64,000 bases of DNA from CAWHBO01 sp963827735 (lineage in GTDB: Bacteria; Patescibacteriota; Patescibacteriia; Patescibacteriales; UBA12075), in the NCBI GenBank assembly GCA_963827735.1, contig CAWHBO010000008.1:138748-202747 (forward strand). The letters are read 5' to 3'. A program made the translations under genes and the position numbers. Positions 41,273 to 51,295 of the stretch are shown piece after piece (positions within the stretch are counted from its first letter, which is position 1; the number at the start of each line of letters is the position of its first letter). The notes below the pieces were generated by a model. That model was not told the origin of the DNA. It saw only the letters and a program-made list of their open reading frames with translations, and made no database searches.

Positions 41273-44200
41273 CGTCGTCATGATCCAATTCGGATACTCT
41301 GTGTACTCATTGGTCTTCGGACAAAGCAAAGGTGAAGCACCGTCATAACTGCACCAGCCCCAGTTGTCTTTGATCTTGACGCCTGCTTGCGTAACACAGC
41401 AAGCTGTATCAGCGGGACAACAGCAGGAATTTGGATCAGCAGACGGACAAACATCAGCGCAGGCCTCTGTTCCGGTGTTGTTAACCGGCCTCTCGCCGGG
41501 ATTGCCGCAAAACACTGTGTTGTTTTCAGCGCCTTTATCAACTGACTGCTTGGATTTCATGTCCCAGAAACTGTAAAGATGATAAAGCGAATGCGGATTG
41601 TCAAGATTGGAACGTCTGCGCATCTCTACGCCAGAAACGACAGTATAATCATTATCCCCCCAATCAACGGCGTACATGACCATGGGCAATTGTTCCTGAT
41701 CAACAATGGAATTGAAAGTGATGTTGGCAAAATCGCTCGCGCCGACTTTGACATTCCCAGCAAGTCCGCCGTTCATTTTGATGTTAGCAACACTCGGCCT
41801 GACCGCGCAGTAATCGCAGGTCGGTCCCGGACAAACGAAGCAATTGCCGACCGGAGTTGCACAACTGCCGTTTCCGGAGTTTCCAGCAGAATCATAAACG
41901 GGGCGAACGCCGCTGGTACAAAGATCTGTCGGCGGCGACCAACCTTTTGCTGCCGTATCCTCCAACTGTGTGTACTGCCCAGCATCCGGTCCGGCCCATA
42001 CCCATTTCCAAATGTCATAACTTTGCGCGAAAATACGCTTAAGACGCGAACTGGCGTAATTAACCGGAGTAGCTGCATAGTTGATGTAATTATACGGAAA
42101 ATTTGTCATTTCAGAATTCGTCACATGCGTACAATCATAATCTTCCGTATCGCATTGGAACACTTGGCCGGAATTAACCTTGGTTGCCCCATATGACCCG
42201 TATAAAACAGGCTGATTGCCCGCCAGATCGTCATTGGCATCCCATTCTACCGGATTGTTAGCCGGCGCCGGAGGAAGAATGGATCCGAAAGGCGCGTCTG
42301 AAGCATCATACAAAAACTTTAAATCCGGTATCATATATTCACTGCCTTGATATGTCCGTCCAGCCCAGTATTTATTTTTACCGGTCGGAGTGACTGTTGA
42401 TACGACTTTGGAGGAATTATAAAAAACCGATCGATACTGTTCTTGAGTTAACGTACAGGAAGTAGCGCCGGCGGTAAAAGGATAAGGGTTGCATAAATAT
42501 GACGCGTAAGGATTCGTATTTTCAATCTCAACATCATCAGCATCAAAAAAATTATTATAAACAACCAAATCCTCACCATTATAAGGATACCAACCGTCAT
42601 TTACACTGGTAGGATTACCCCTTGTTGTCGCCTCGTGGCTATCTCCCGATCCGTCGGCTATAACAAGACCTTCGCCGTCAGGAATGCAATAACAATAATG
42701 ATCCCAACATTGAAAGCCGCAATCATGCTCATCATGATAAAAAGTATATCCGACTGGGCACAGACTATCAGTTACATTACAAATATGACTATCATCATCA
42801 TAAAGAGAAAACGTATGTTTATATACATATCCTATAGTCGTACCACCTTCCAAGGTATAATAAACCGGAATCTTACCAGCATATCCCGCGCCTTCTTCTG
42901 CCAATCCATCATTTTTTACTTTCGCTACCGGATACCATAAAAGGCAGGCATCGGTGTTTCCCGGATAACGGTCATATTCCAGACAATACCCCCACCAACC
43001 TTTCTTGTGAACGCCAGAATCTTCAAAGTAATCGCAGGACTTTGATGAATTGTCTGGATATAAGCGGCAGGACTGTGAAACAATTTCGTTTTGAGATGAC
43101 TTTAGAGTTGGCCTGATTGTGATGTTGTCAACATAAAAATTTCCAGCTAAAGTGCTGCTGGCCCGGATGATGATATTAGCGCGAGAAGCATTCAGCGGGG
43201 CGCTAAAATTTGTTTCCCTGTATACCCAGTTTAATCCGAAGGGCGCTTCCATAAAAGGTTCTGGCGGAATTACCGTACCAGCAGCATCAGAAAACTGAAT
43301 GTTGATATACGCATTTCCGGAAATCAGATTGATGGTATTGATATAAGCTGTCAAAGAATAAGGAGCTCCTCCGATAACATCGATATCTTCTGATTTAACC
43401 CAATAAGGCGCTCCCACTTTCAAGAAATTATCGCCATCCGGTGCATAACCAGTGCCTTCGTTTTGAGCGTCTACTGGATTGTCAACCACGCTGTAGAAAT
43501 TATCGCTCCATTCATCATTGTTTTTCCAACCAAAGGGTTCCTTGTTTTCTGAAGCGAATTCAAAATTGCCATTGTTGACTTCCAGAAATTCCCCTTCCTG
43601 CTTCATGGCCGCTAATGGATATAGATCGGAATCAAGCGAACTTACAGGGTCATACCCAACCTTGGAGTACCCTGACAGGTTGGAGATCTTATCTCCAAGA
43701 TAACCGGAATATATTTGATTCTTCTGCTCACTTAAAAGAAAACTCTTGCAATTGCCATTATCGTCAATCTGGTCGCATAACCCAATGTCAAAACAAATGT
43801 TGTTGCCTTTATCATCTTTGACAAAGCTTCGGCATGCCAGCCACTCTGAGCATTCCCGGTCCGGCTTAACTTTTACGATCGCGCGGCTGTCATTGTTGTC
43901 AAGCGTTCCTGTTTCCGGAGCCCGAGGCTGGGAGGTGATGGTCAAATCAACATCGCGGTTGTTATCCTGGAAATCAAGATAGGTTCCGTTTCCGCCGACA
44001 ATTTTGCGCTGATTGAAAAGGACACAGCCGTTATCATATTCCTCCAGACCGTTGCAGTCATTTTCCAAGGAAACGCCTTTTTGATAATCAATGATTGCTT
44101 TCTTAAGTCTGATGGCGCTTCCGCTGTAAGTCCGTCTGACAACACAGCCCGTATCCGCTCCAGACAAGAACAATCTTCGGTTGCCGGCCGGAACATCAAA

Positions 44201-47200
44201 TTCGTTTCTTGCCGTATCCAAGGTGTTGTCATCCAGTAAAACTCTCACACCATTGCAATCAAGCAGACTGACAGAATTTGAGGGATCGTTATTTTCTAAA
44301 ATATAAAGAGTTGACGGCTCAAGAAAAACCGTTTGGATAAAAAATGTTGCCGAAGGGTTCCAGCCATCTTCGCAGTCAACTCCATCCCCGACCGGCGCAG
44401 TGGCATCAACTCCGTCAATATCACTGCAGTCGGAATTGATGATGAGGTTGGAAGCTTGCCGGGAAACCGGGTCAATGTATTCTTCGCATCCTGATTTGGC
44501 CGCGGGACAAAGTCCGGCCCAATTGTACGTGCCGTCCGTTCCCGGCTGATAAACTTCATTGTTTGCTCCGCCCGGGCCGAAGGTCTTATCAGGAAAAGAG
44601 ACGCAGGGGTAATCCTGCGGGTCAGCAATGCAAGGAATTCCAGAAGCGCAATCTGCGTCCTTGAGGCAAATCGGGTCGCTGTCATCAACTTCGCCGGATG
44701 GAAGATCAACATCACAGCGCTTCATCTTCTGCTTGAACCAACCCCAGTCTTCAGAGCCGGTTTCTTGACGATATTCGCAGACCTGATATCCCGGATCTTT
44801 GAAAAAGAAAGAGTCGCTTGAGCCGCCGATCCACTGCTCACAGCCGTTCTGCTCAAAAGAGCACATCGCGGAGTCATACGAATCAGGATCGTTTTTCAAG
44901 AAAACGCCGGTATAAAAAACATTGGTGGTATATCCGCTCGGCTTACCCAGACGCTGGCAGCCTTTTTTGTCGCTGTTGCATTGCTTGTCTGAATCGTAAA
45001 CCACATACTCCAAAGAATCAGCCGGCACAGCCGTACAATCAGTGCCGTCGCTTAAGTCGCAGATGTTATCGCCGTTATCATCATTCCAAGCCTGGCTTTG
45101 ATACCCGGAAGAATTGTGCGTATCAATCATGACTTCGCACCCCACGGCCGAGTCGGAACAAAGACTGGTAAAGTCGTGAAGATATGAAACTTTTTTATCT
45201 TCGTCTGTATATTTTTCGCATCCCAAGTTTTGGTGCGGCCCGACGAATGTCCCAAAAATGTCCCTGAGGCAAGCGCCCGGCACGTTCCACGGGCTTTGTT
45301 TGATAAGATAAAACCGATCAACGATTTCAACCAGCTTGATGCTGTCAATTTTGAAATTAACGCTAGCCGTGATGGAAAGCACATCTTGATCGGAAATCTC
45401 ATAATCGCTGTCCGCATTGTTGAGTCTTGCCAGATTGAATTCATAAATCCTCCAATCCGTTCCCAAGTTGGAGGCAGGAGCGGAAACCGCGAACGGAATC
45501 TGCTCACCGGTCGTTGAACCAAGATAAATCGGCCCGAGTGTTCCGCCCAGATCTCCTTTGGCCAGAAAGCTGATGACATAAGCGCTATCCTTACCAAGCA
45601 TTGTGCCCAGTTCCAAATTTATCATATGGCCGCCGCCGCTAACGTACAACGAATGCCCGCCGACAATCAAAGAATCGTTGGATGGATTGGCGGCGTCCAA
45701 ATCCCCTGTCCAGTCCTGATTGGTTCCGGTTTCAAAGCTATGATTGATGACTTGCAGCATGTTGCCTCCGGCACTGCCGGAATACTCCCGGCATCCGGCC
45801 GCATTGGCGCCGCAGACTTTTCCTTCGTTGGGAATCGCCATATACACGCAAGCTTGCTGTTCCACATTCCAGGCTCCGCCGTTCTTGCAGACAAAACACT
45901 GCGTTAAAGAAGGATTCCAGCACGCGTGATCGCCTTCCGCAGCCGCGTCCAAGCACAAACTTCCGCAAGAACCAGCGTCGGCTATGCTTTCATCAACATT
46001 TTTTTCCGTGCGCCGGTACGGATGGCAATCATCGGAACAACTTATGGTCTTTGAATATAAATGATAAAAAATGTCGCCTGATTTGTTATAAAACTCGCGG
46101 CAGTCGGAATTGTAGCCGGGATTGGCCTGAGGCAGATTGTAAATCGTGATGTTGCATTCAGCGCTATCATCTTCCGTTACCGCCGGATCGCCGCCGACAG
46201 CGTCCGCTTCCAAGGAAAACACCTTGAGCTGATAGCCTGATTCGGAAGAACCCTCCCAAGTGTAAAATTCAGAGCAAGCGCCATCCGGTTTGCGGCATTG
46301 TCTCATCTCGGAATAATACTCCAACGCCTCGGCTCCGGAACCGAGCTTATCAAGATTGGTAAACTCATCACAACCGGCCGATTCAGCCGAGCAGATCTTT
46401 TCATTTTTGGGTATAAGAAGCGCAGTGCGCCCGGAGTCAAAAACGCTTTCGGTCTGCAAATAATCATCATACCCGACGCATTGCGACGGGCATTGGTCTT
46501 GATTTTCAACTTTGGCCGGCACGCTCATCTTGCTGTCTGTACCGGTATAAAGCTTGCAACCGACCTCCGTGAAGGTGCAGGTGCGGACAAAACTTCCGCA
46601 AGCCAGCGGATCATCGGTGCCGTCACAGCCCAGATAATCCGGAGCCAGTTTCTCATACACGAGGCCGTTACCGCGATAATTGGAATACGCAGTAGCAATG
46701 GCTCCCGCTTCCAGCTTGATGGCATCAACCACGCACGGGGCGGGAAGGGAAAAATTCACATCATTTTGCGAAGCGGACGGAAGATAATTTTTTGTTACCG
46801 AAAAGAAAGCCCAATCATGGCCCGCCGCCACGGAGGTGGTGGCGCCGTCCATTTCCGCCGTTCCGGCGCAATCTCTGGCGTAAAAAGACAAAGTATAGCT
46901 TTTTCCTGACACTTCATAATCAGCCGGTCCCACCGCTTCGTTCCATGTAAGCGCGGCGCTTAAAACCAAAGACGTATCGCCGCTGTACACTTCAGCGGTG
47001 GTGGCATCGCCTCCGGGTATCACTCCCCAATACGGGAAATTCGCGGGAGCGCCGGTATAATCTTCGTCAAAACCGGAATTTTTAAGCAAATTGGCTCCGA
47101 GCCCGGCTGACAGCCGGATGAATTCATGGCAGCCTTCCGATTCCGATTCGCAAGCGTCCGCGTCCGCATCAAGATAGATCTTATCGCCGCCGCTGGCCGT

Positions 47201-49057
47201 ACAGGTAAACCGGCTATCCTCCCAATCATAATCTTCACAAAAATCCCTGCATCCGGCAGTATCCGCGGTACAGGAGCCGAAGTCCAAAGTATTTTTAAGG
47301 AGTGAAATGCTTTTTTTATCTTTGTTAAAAAAAGTCTCGCAGGAATTGTATATCGGTTCGCAGGTGGCTGAATCAAACTCCCAACCCTGTTTTTCCTCCG
47401 TGCAGTATCCGTAAGCCTGGCACACACCCTTGCTGTCTTCCTTGATACAGGACTGCTCGTCCGCGCAGTACTCTTCATTTCTGGAAATTATCCTCTGGCT
47501 GACCATGCCCGTGTTTTTATCGTTTTTACCGGCGATTTGCTCTGATTCAATTTCCGGTCCGGCGCCTTCACGGCGGCAGTAATTCTGAGGAGACGTTAAG
47601 ACCCAGTTCGGATCAACGAGCCCTCGGCACCAGTTATCGCCCGCATCTTCTGAGGCGAAACAATCAAGCAGGTTTTGCAGATTTTTCGTGCCGCCGATCG
47701 CGCCGACATGATCTTTGATATACTGCGCCGCCACTTCCCAACCAACCGGCAGAATCCGAAATTTTCGCAAAATGATCATGGAGCGATACGGGTAGCCTTC
47801 TTGATAGCTTGGTTCCAAGCCATTGCTGGAAAAACCAAACACGCCGTTCTTGTTGAGATAACCCGCATCCACCGCCTCCTGAACTGTCATTTCTTCAGAA
47901 ACGGCCTGCCGGAAATTGTCGGTGATAACGCATTCCGTCGGTCCGGCTTTTTCCGGGGTCGGACATAAAGTCAATTTTGTTAAAACATCATAACTCCCGG
48001 TTTCTTTGAATTTCGGCTCAAGAATTTCCCGGAATTTCTCCTTGGCCCCCGTGATCCCGCCGCTATACGGAGCCGCATCCTCGTCCAGCCAACTCAAGTC
48101 TCCGTCAAAGGGATTGGTTACCGATCGTTTGTTGGAACCCAAATTCTGCAATTTTGATTTGATAAGCGTGATCGCATATTGATTCAAAAAAGTGTTGGCG
48201 GCGTCAATCAGCGCATCCCCTGTATATTGCCCCAAAGTGTATTTTGCTCCATTAAACGTATCTCCTAATTCAAGCTTGGCCAGTCCCGGAGCTGACTTCT
48301 TCAATCCGTCAATACCGGTGATATCAATGAATCCTTCCGTTTCTTTTCTGTTTGCTTCTGCTTCTTCAACTGCCGCATTCATATCCTCAGCTATTCCGGT
48401 CTGCAGAGTCAAAGCAATCCCCAAATCGCTTTGATTTGGATCAAACATGCCTTGGAATTTTCTTAAAAAATCTTTTTCGTTAAGCGACTTCATCTTCTCG
48501 TATTCACTGGTCCAATTCTTTGCCATCTCTGTAAAAGTACATTCCGGTTTTTCTCTGATGCGCTCGGCATTGAGGCCCATGCCGATCTTTAAAGTAACAT
48601 CAAAATTCGGCTCGCATAAATTGAATTGTCCGGTGCCGTCTCCGCCAATTCCGTTTCTGCCCAATTCCTCAAGAAAGGTTCCGGCCGCGTTATCAGCCGC
48701 ATTGCCCAAAAACTCCCCCCAGCCTTCGGTATAAAAAAGCGGCTTCTGGCCTTTGTTGCCGGAAGCCAGATAGGTGGCGGAGTCATACGCCAAATTGTTA
48801 AGCACGGTCCTGATGGCGCTACCCAAAGCTTTGGAGCCGGCCTTATCCAGCATTACCTGCTTGTTATCCCAGGCAGTTTTGGCAGCAGCTGATATTTTGT
48901 CCCAAATGGTGCTGAGTGTCGTCAACATGGCATGAGGGATGTCTTCAACCGGTATGGCGTAAACGCTCTTGGCGCTTAAAGTAAAAACTGAAAAAGAAAA
49001 AACAGCGATTATGATAAAAAACTTTATTCTTTTTAAAAACCCAAAATTTTTAAGCAT
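41264..49057 (-). CDS. Giant cysteine-rich secreted/surface protein (2597 aa)
   Basis: Single open frame of 7.8 kb. N-terminal signal peptide (IKFFIIIAVFSFSVFTLSAKSVYA). Residues ~40-450 are mostly helical with few Cys. From ~595 to ~1515 at least ten Cx6C motifs recur, usually with Gly before the second Cys and an aromatic two or three residues later (CTADTAGC, CESESEGC, CTFTEVGC, CSAESAGC, CGANAAGC, CSDSAVGC, CNSDKKGC, CSFEQNGC, CPAAKSGC). Between them lie several jelly-roll/CBM-like modules opening with N-x-x-F/D phrases (NLLKNSGF about 655, MLQVINHSFE about 1100, FLEVNNGNFEF about 1820). A PKD-like segment (YAVDWGDNDY) is near 2460. No C-terminal anchor recognised. Likely disulfide-stabilised extracellular adhesin-like protein; function not known. 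Confidence 0.88.
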   Translation of the reverse strand: MLKNFGFLKRIKFFIIIAVFSFSVFTLSAKSVYAIPVEDIPHAMLTTLSTIWDKISAAAKTAWDNKQVMLDKAGSKALGSAIRTVLNNLAYDSATYLASGNKGQKPLFYTEGWGEFLGNAADNAAGTFLEELGRNGIGGDGTGQFNLCEPNFDVTLKIGMGLNAERIREKPECTFTEMAKNWTSEYEKMKSLNEKDFLRKFQGMFDPNQSDLGIALTLQTGIAEDMNAAVEEAEANRKETEGFIDITGIDGLKKSAPGLAKLELGDTFNGAKYTLGQYTGDALIDAANTFLNQYAITLIKSKLQNLGSNKRSVTNPFDGDLSWLDEDAAPYSGGITGAKEKFREILEPKFKETGSYDVLTKLTLCPTPEKAGPTECVITDNFRQAVSEEMTVQEAVDAGYLNKNGVFGFSSNGLEPSYQEGYPYRSMIILRKFRILPVGWEVAAQYIKDHVGAIGGTKNLQNLLDCFASEDAGDNWCRGLVDPNWVLTSPQNYCRREGAGPEIESEQIAGKNDKNTGMVSQRIISRNEEYCADEQSCIKEDSKGVCQAYGYCTEEKQGWEFDSATCEPIYNSCETFFNKDKKSISLLKNTLDFGSCTADTAGCRDFCEDYDWEDSRFTCTASGGDKIYLDADADACESESEGCHEFIRLSAGLGANLLKNSGFDEDYTGAPANFPYWGVIPGGDATTAEVYSGDTSLVLSAALTWNEAVGPADYEVSGKSYTLSFYARDCAGTAEMDGATTSVAAGHDWAFFSVTKNYLPSASQNDVNFSLPAPCVVDAIKLEAGAIATAYSNYRGNGLVYEKLAPDYLGCDGTDDPLACGSFVRTCTFTEVGCKLYTGTDSKMSVPAKVENQDQCPSQCVGYDDYLQTESVFDSGRTALLIPKNEKICSAESAGCDEFTNLDKLGSGAEALEYYSEMRQCRKPDGACSEFYTWEGSSESGYQLKVFSLEADAVGGDPAVTEDDSAECNITIYNLPQANPGYNSDCREFYNKSGDIFYHLYSKTISCSDDCHPYRRTEKNVDESIADAGSCGSLCLDAAAEGDHACWNPSLTQCFVCKNGGAWNVEQQACVYMAIPNEGKVCGANAAGCREYSGSAGGNMLQVINHSFETGTNQDWTGDLDAANPSNDSLIVGGHSLYVSGGGHMINLELGTMLGKDSAYVISFLAKGDLGGTLGPIYLGSTTGEQIPFAVSAPASNLGTDWRIYEFNLARLNNADSDYEISDQDVLSITASVNFKIDSIKLVEIVDRFYLIKQSPWNVPGACLRDIFGTFVGPHQNLGCEKYTDEDKKVSYLHDFTSLCSDSAVGCEVMIDTHNSSGYQSQAWNDDNGDNICDLSDGTDCTAVPADSLEYVVYDSDKQCNSDKKGCQRLGKPSGYTTNVFYTGVFLKNDPDSYDSAMCSFEQNGCEQWIGGSSDSFFFKDPGYQVCEYRQETGSEDWGWFKQKMKRCDVDLPSGEVDDSDPICLKDADCASGIPCIADPQDYPCVSFPDKTFGPGGANNEVYQPGTDGTYNWAGLCPAAKSGCEEYIDPVSRQASNLIINSDCSDIDGVDATAPVGDGVDCEDGWNPSATFFIQTVFLEPSTLYILENNDPSNSVSLLDCNGVRVLLDDNTLDTARNEFDVPAGNRRLFLSGADTGCVVRRTYSGSAIRLKKAIIDYQKGVSLENDCNGLEEYDNGCVLFNQRKIVGGNGTYLDFQDNNRDVDLTITSQPRAPETGTLDNNDSRAIVKVKPDRECSEWLACRSFVKDDKGNNICFDIGLCDQIDDNGNCKSFLLSEQKNQIYSGYLGDKISNLSGYSKVGYDPVSSLDSDLYPLAAMKQEGEFLEVNNGNFEFASENKEPFGWKNNDEWSDNFYSVVDNPVDAQNEGTGYAPDGDNFLKVGAPYWVKSEDIDVIGGAPYSLTAYINTINLISGNAYINIQFSDAAGTVIPPEPFMEAPFGLNWVYRETNFSAPLNASRANIIIRASSTLAGNFYVDNITIRPTLKSSQNEIVSQSCRLYPDNSSKSCDYFEDSGVHKKGWWGYCLEYDRYPGNTDACLLWYPVAKVKNDGLAEEGAGYAGKIPVYYTLEGGTTIGYVYKHTFSLYDDDSHICNVTDSLCPVGYTFYHDEHDCGFQCWDHYCYCIPDGEGLVIADGSGDSHEATTRGNPTSVNDGWYPYNGEDLVVYNNFFDADDVEIENTNPYASYLCNPYPFTAGATSCTLTQEQYRSVFYNSSKVVSTVTPTGKNKYWAGRTYQGSEYMIPDLKFLYDASDAPFGSILPPAPANNPVEWDANDDLAGNQPVLYGSYGATKVNSGQVFQCDTEDYDCTHVTNSEMTNFPYNYINYAATPVNYASSRLKRIFAQSYDIWKWVWAGPDAGQYTQLEDTAAKGWSPPTDLCTSGVRPVYDSAGNSGNGSCATPVGNCFVCPGPTCDYCAVRPSVANIKMNGGLAGNVKVGASDFANITFNSIVDQEQLPMVMYAVDWGDNDYTVVSGVEMRRRSNLDNPHSLYHLYSFWDMKSKQSVDKGAENNTVFCGNPGERPVNNTGTEACADVCPSADPNSCCCPADTACCVTQAGVKIKDNWGWCSYDGASPLLCPKTNEYTEYPNWIMTTEY

Positions 49058-49133
49058 GAATTTTATATAATATTTAAAGAGTGCGAAAGCACAAAAATGA
49101 TTTTATGTTAAAAAAATTTATAAGACCTATAAA

Positions 49134-49260
49134 ATCACAAAAAACAAGCACCAAATAACAAATAAATTCAAAACACCAATAAACCAAATTCTAAACTTTT
49201 TGAATTTTGAAATTGTAATTTTGAAATTATTTGAAATTTGTGATTTGTTATTTGGGATTT
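49134..49260. repeat. Inverted repeat, family B (copy 3)
   Basis: CACCAAATAACAAATAAATTC words mirrored by GAAATTTGTGATTTGTTATT words around 49,200. It lies between the TSP3 protein stop and the giant gene. Confidence 0.7.
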
Positions 49261-49275
49261 ATACAAAATCTTATA

Positions 49276-50013
49276 TCAATTTTCCACACTCCCAGCTGTT
49301 TCCCTATACGCTGCCATCAAATCCTCATCCGTAAACTGCCCCACCACGTCTTCATCCATTCCGCCGGCAATCAAAGCCGCTCGCAGGCTCTTGGCGTCCG
49401 CTTGGCCGGTGACGATGTTTTGCGTTTGAGTTTCCGTTCCTGTCCCTGTTTCATCCGTGTTAACCAAATTCTGCATTTCGCTTAACTGAGACAAAAGCTG
49501 GCTTAACTCAGTCGCATCCGCGCCTGCGCTCACCGTGCTGGTGCCGGCTGACAATGAAGATATGTCGGTGGAAGCGGAATTTAGAACACAATCTTTTCCA
49601 TCCGGACAATTGGGGTCAGTGGCATTGTCAATCTCCTCCTTATCCAAATGGCCGTCGGAATCAGTGTCTTCCAAATATGGCGACGTGTTATAAATGTTTA
49701 GCTCATCCCAATCCGATAATCCGTCTTTATCCGTATCTTTGGCTGTTAAATCTTCTGTCTCAGAAAGCGCCGCTGCCCTATTGTTCGTTTCACCCGCAAA
49801 TTCCCCTTTCTTTAGTTTTTTTTCAAAATCCAAAGGGTCTGTTATGCTGTTTTTAAGCTGAATTGACCAAAAAATAACAATCAAAAACGAAAAAAAAGCC
49901 AGACCGGCGGCCGCTAGCTTTTGGTTTCTGGAAAGATGGGGATGATTGATGATATCATGGTGATCTTCTTCGTCATCCTTTTCTATGGGTGCTTCGTAAG
50001 AATTTCCAAGCAT
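49276..50013 (-). CDS. Membrane-anchored TSP3/calcium-binding repeat protein (245 aa)
   Basis: Cytoplasmic acidic N-terminus, TM helix (about 33-52, LAAAGLAFFSFLIVIFWSI), then thrombospondin type 3 repeats: DTDKDGLSDWDELNIYNTSP and DTDSDGHLDKEEIDNATDP, the DxDxDG calcium loops. C-terminal ~90 residues Ser/Thr/Gln-rich, ending in a small helical unit. First gene of the secretion/giant-protein run; may be a surface spacer or Ca-dependent contact module. Confidence 0.85.
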   Translation of the reverse strand: MLGNSYEAPIEKDDEEDHHDIINHPHLSRNQKLAAAGLAFFSFLIVIFWSIQLKNSITDPLDFEKKLKKGEFAGETNNRAAALSETEDLTAKDTDKDGLSDWDELNIYNTSPYLEDTDSDGHLDKEEIDNATDPNCPDGKDCVLNSASTDISSLSAGTSTVSAGADATELSQLLSQLSEMQNLVNTDETGTGTETQTQNIVTGQADAKSLRAALIAGGMDEDVVGQFTDEDLMAAYRETAGSVEN

Positions 50014-50067
50014 GGGATTTGAAATTTACGCTGTGTATAATTGATATTATTATAACATAATTTCCAT

Positions 50068-50199
50068 AAAAATTCCAAATTACAAAAAACAAATTCCAAA
50101 TAATATCAAAATTTCAATTTCAAAATTCAAAAAGTTTGAAATTTCGGTAATTGGTGCTTTGAATTTATTTGAAATTTGTTTTTTGTTATTTGGAATTTT
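50068..50199. repeat. Inverted repeat, family B (copy 4)
   Basis: AAATTCCAAATTACAAAAAAC at the left, TTTTTTGTTATTTGGAATTT at the right, complementary across about 50,130. It starts about 10 bp after the rsmA stop on the minus strand. Confidence 0.75.
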
Positions 50200-50207
50200 A
50201 TCAGCTA

Positions 50208-51110
50208 TTAAAAATCCTTAAACTCTTCCAACAACTTCACCCAATCCTCCACCGACAGCTCCTGCGCCCTCACGCTCACTTTAAACCCGGCTTTAACAAT
50301 CTTCTCTGTAGCTTCTTCGTCAGCAATATGAAACCCATTCGCTAAATTATTCTTCAGCATTTTTCTCTTAGCAGAAAACCCGATCTTAACCAATCTAAAA
50401 AAATCCTTTTCATTGATATTCTTAATTCTTAATTCTTCATTTTTAATTCTTAATTGAACAACCGCGCTGTCCACCTCCGGCGCCGGCCAAAAATTTTCTT
50501 TGTTTACATACCTTACAATCTTCGCATCAGCATAAAATTGAATTGAAACCGCCAGCAAACTCATTTTACCAGCCTTAGCGACAATCCGCTCCGCCACTTC
50601 CCGTTGCAACATCAAAGTCATAGACTCAGGCTTATGTTTTTCAGATAAAAATTTCCTCAAAAAAATTGAAGTGATATTATATGGCAAGTTCGCGACGATT
50701 TTATATGCAGCGTAATTTCCCAATCCCGTAAAGGACCCGAGGTCCCAACGGGACTTTTCGGGTTTCCCAATTTCCCAATTTCCCAATTTCCCAATTTCCA
50801 ATTTCAAGATATCATCATTCACAATCTCCACATTTACAATCCCCTGCTCAACGATTCTTTGGCGCGCAAGTTTAAAAAGCTTATCATCCAGCTCAATCGC
50901 CAGCACCTTGCCGGCGCGAGCGGCCAATCTTTCCGTAAGGAACCCAAGACCCGGCCCCACTTCCAAAACAAAATCATTTTTATCAAGTTCGGCCGCTTCC
51001 ACGATTTCGTCATATATTTTTTCTGCAATTAAAAAATTCTGCCCCTTTGACCGGGCAGGCTTAATTTCATTATCATTGCAAATTTTTTTAGTTAAATCTA
51101 ATAAATTCAT
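50208..51110 (-). CDS. rsmA: 16S rRNA (adenine-N6,N6) dimethyltransferase with in-frame repeat insertion
   Basis: KsgA/RsmA dimethylates two adjacent adenines near the 3' end of 16S rRNA. 300 residues. Motif I VLEVGPGLGFLTERLA, AIELD, and catalytic motif IV NLPYNIT are intact, as is the C-terminal domain (FSAKRKMLKNNL). Between NDDILKL (about 103) and YKIVANLPYNIT (about 136) about 30 residues (EIGKLGNWEIGKPEKSRWDL...) are coded by intergenic-type repeat DNA; normal KsgA has only a short loop there. The frame is kept, so the enzyme may still work. Confidence 0.93.
   Translation of the reverse strand: MNLLDLTKKICNDNEIKPARSKGQNFLIAEKIYDEIVEAAELDKNDFVLEVGPGLGFLTERLAARAGKVLAIELDDKLFKLARQRIVEQGIVNVEIVNDDILKLEIGKLGNWEIGKPEKSRWDLGSFTGLGNYAAYKIVANLPYNITSIFLRKFLSEKHKPESMTLMLQREVAERIVAKAGKMSLLAVSIQFYADAKIVRYVNKENFWPAPEVDSAVVQLRIKNEELRIKNINEKDFFRLVKIGFSAKRKMLKNNLANGFHIADEEATEKIVKAGFKVSVRAQELSVEDWVKLLEEFKDF
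50712..50806. repeat. Family D repeat plus GC-rich hairpin inserted inside rsmA
   Basis: 50,764-50,806 is the CCCAATTT iteration also found at 41,213. 50,726-50,762 is a separate imperfect palindrome running from CCCGTAAAGGACCC to GGGACTTTTCGGG. The insertion is a multiple of three in effect and carries no stop in the rsmA frame. Confidence 0.8.
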
Positions 51111-51136
51111 TTATGCTAAATAAAATTGAATCTCGA

Positions 51137-51262
51137 TAAATTCCAACTTCCAAGCACCAAATTTCAAATAAATTTCAAATTCTAAATCCAAAACAATTTT
51201 GAATTTTGATTATTGGTATTTTGTATTTATTTGAAATTTGTAATTTGATATTTGGAATTTTC
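51137..51262. repeat. Inverted repeat, family B (copy 5)
   Basis: ATTCCAACTTCCAAGCACC at the left, TTGTAATTTGATATTTGG at the right, with AATTTCAAATAAATTTCAAA / TTTATTTGAAATTTG inner arms. Between the methyltransferase-like gene and rsmA. Confidence 0.75.
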
Positions 51263-51295
51263 CAAAATTATATGCGTCTCAGACAAGCTTGCCTA

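Noticed and set aside
41364..48892. Many 60-200-aa reading frames antisense to or overlapping the giant gene
   Set aside because: They are shadow frames of a long cysteine-rich coding sequence and show no family features.
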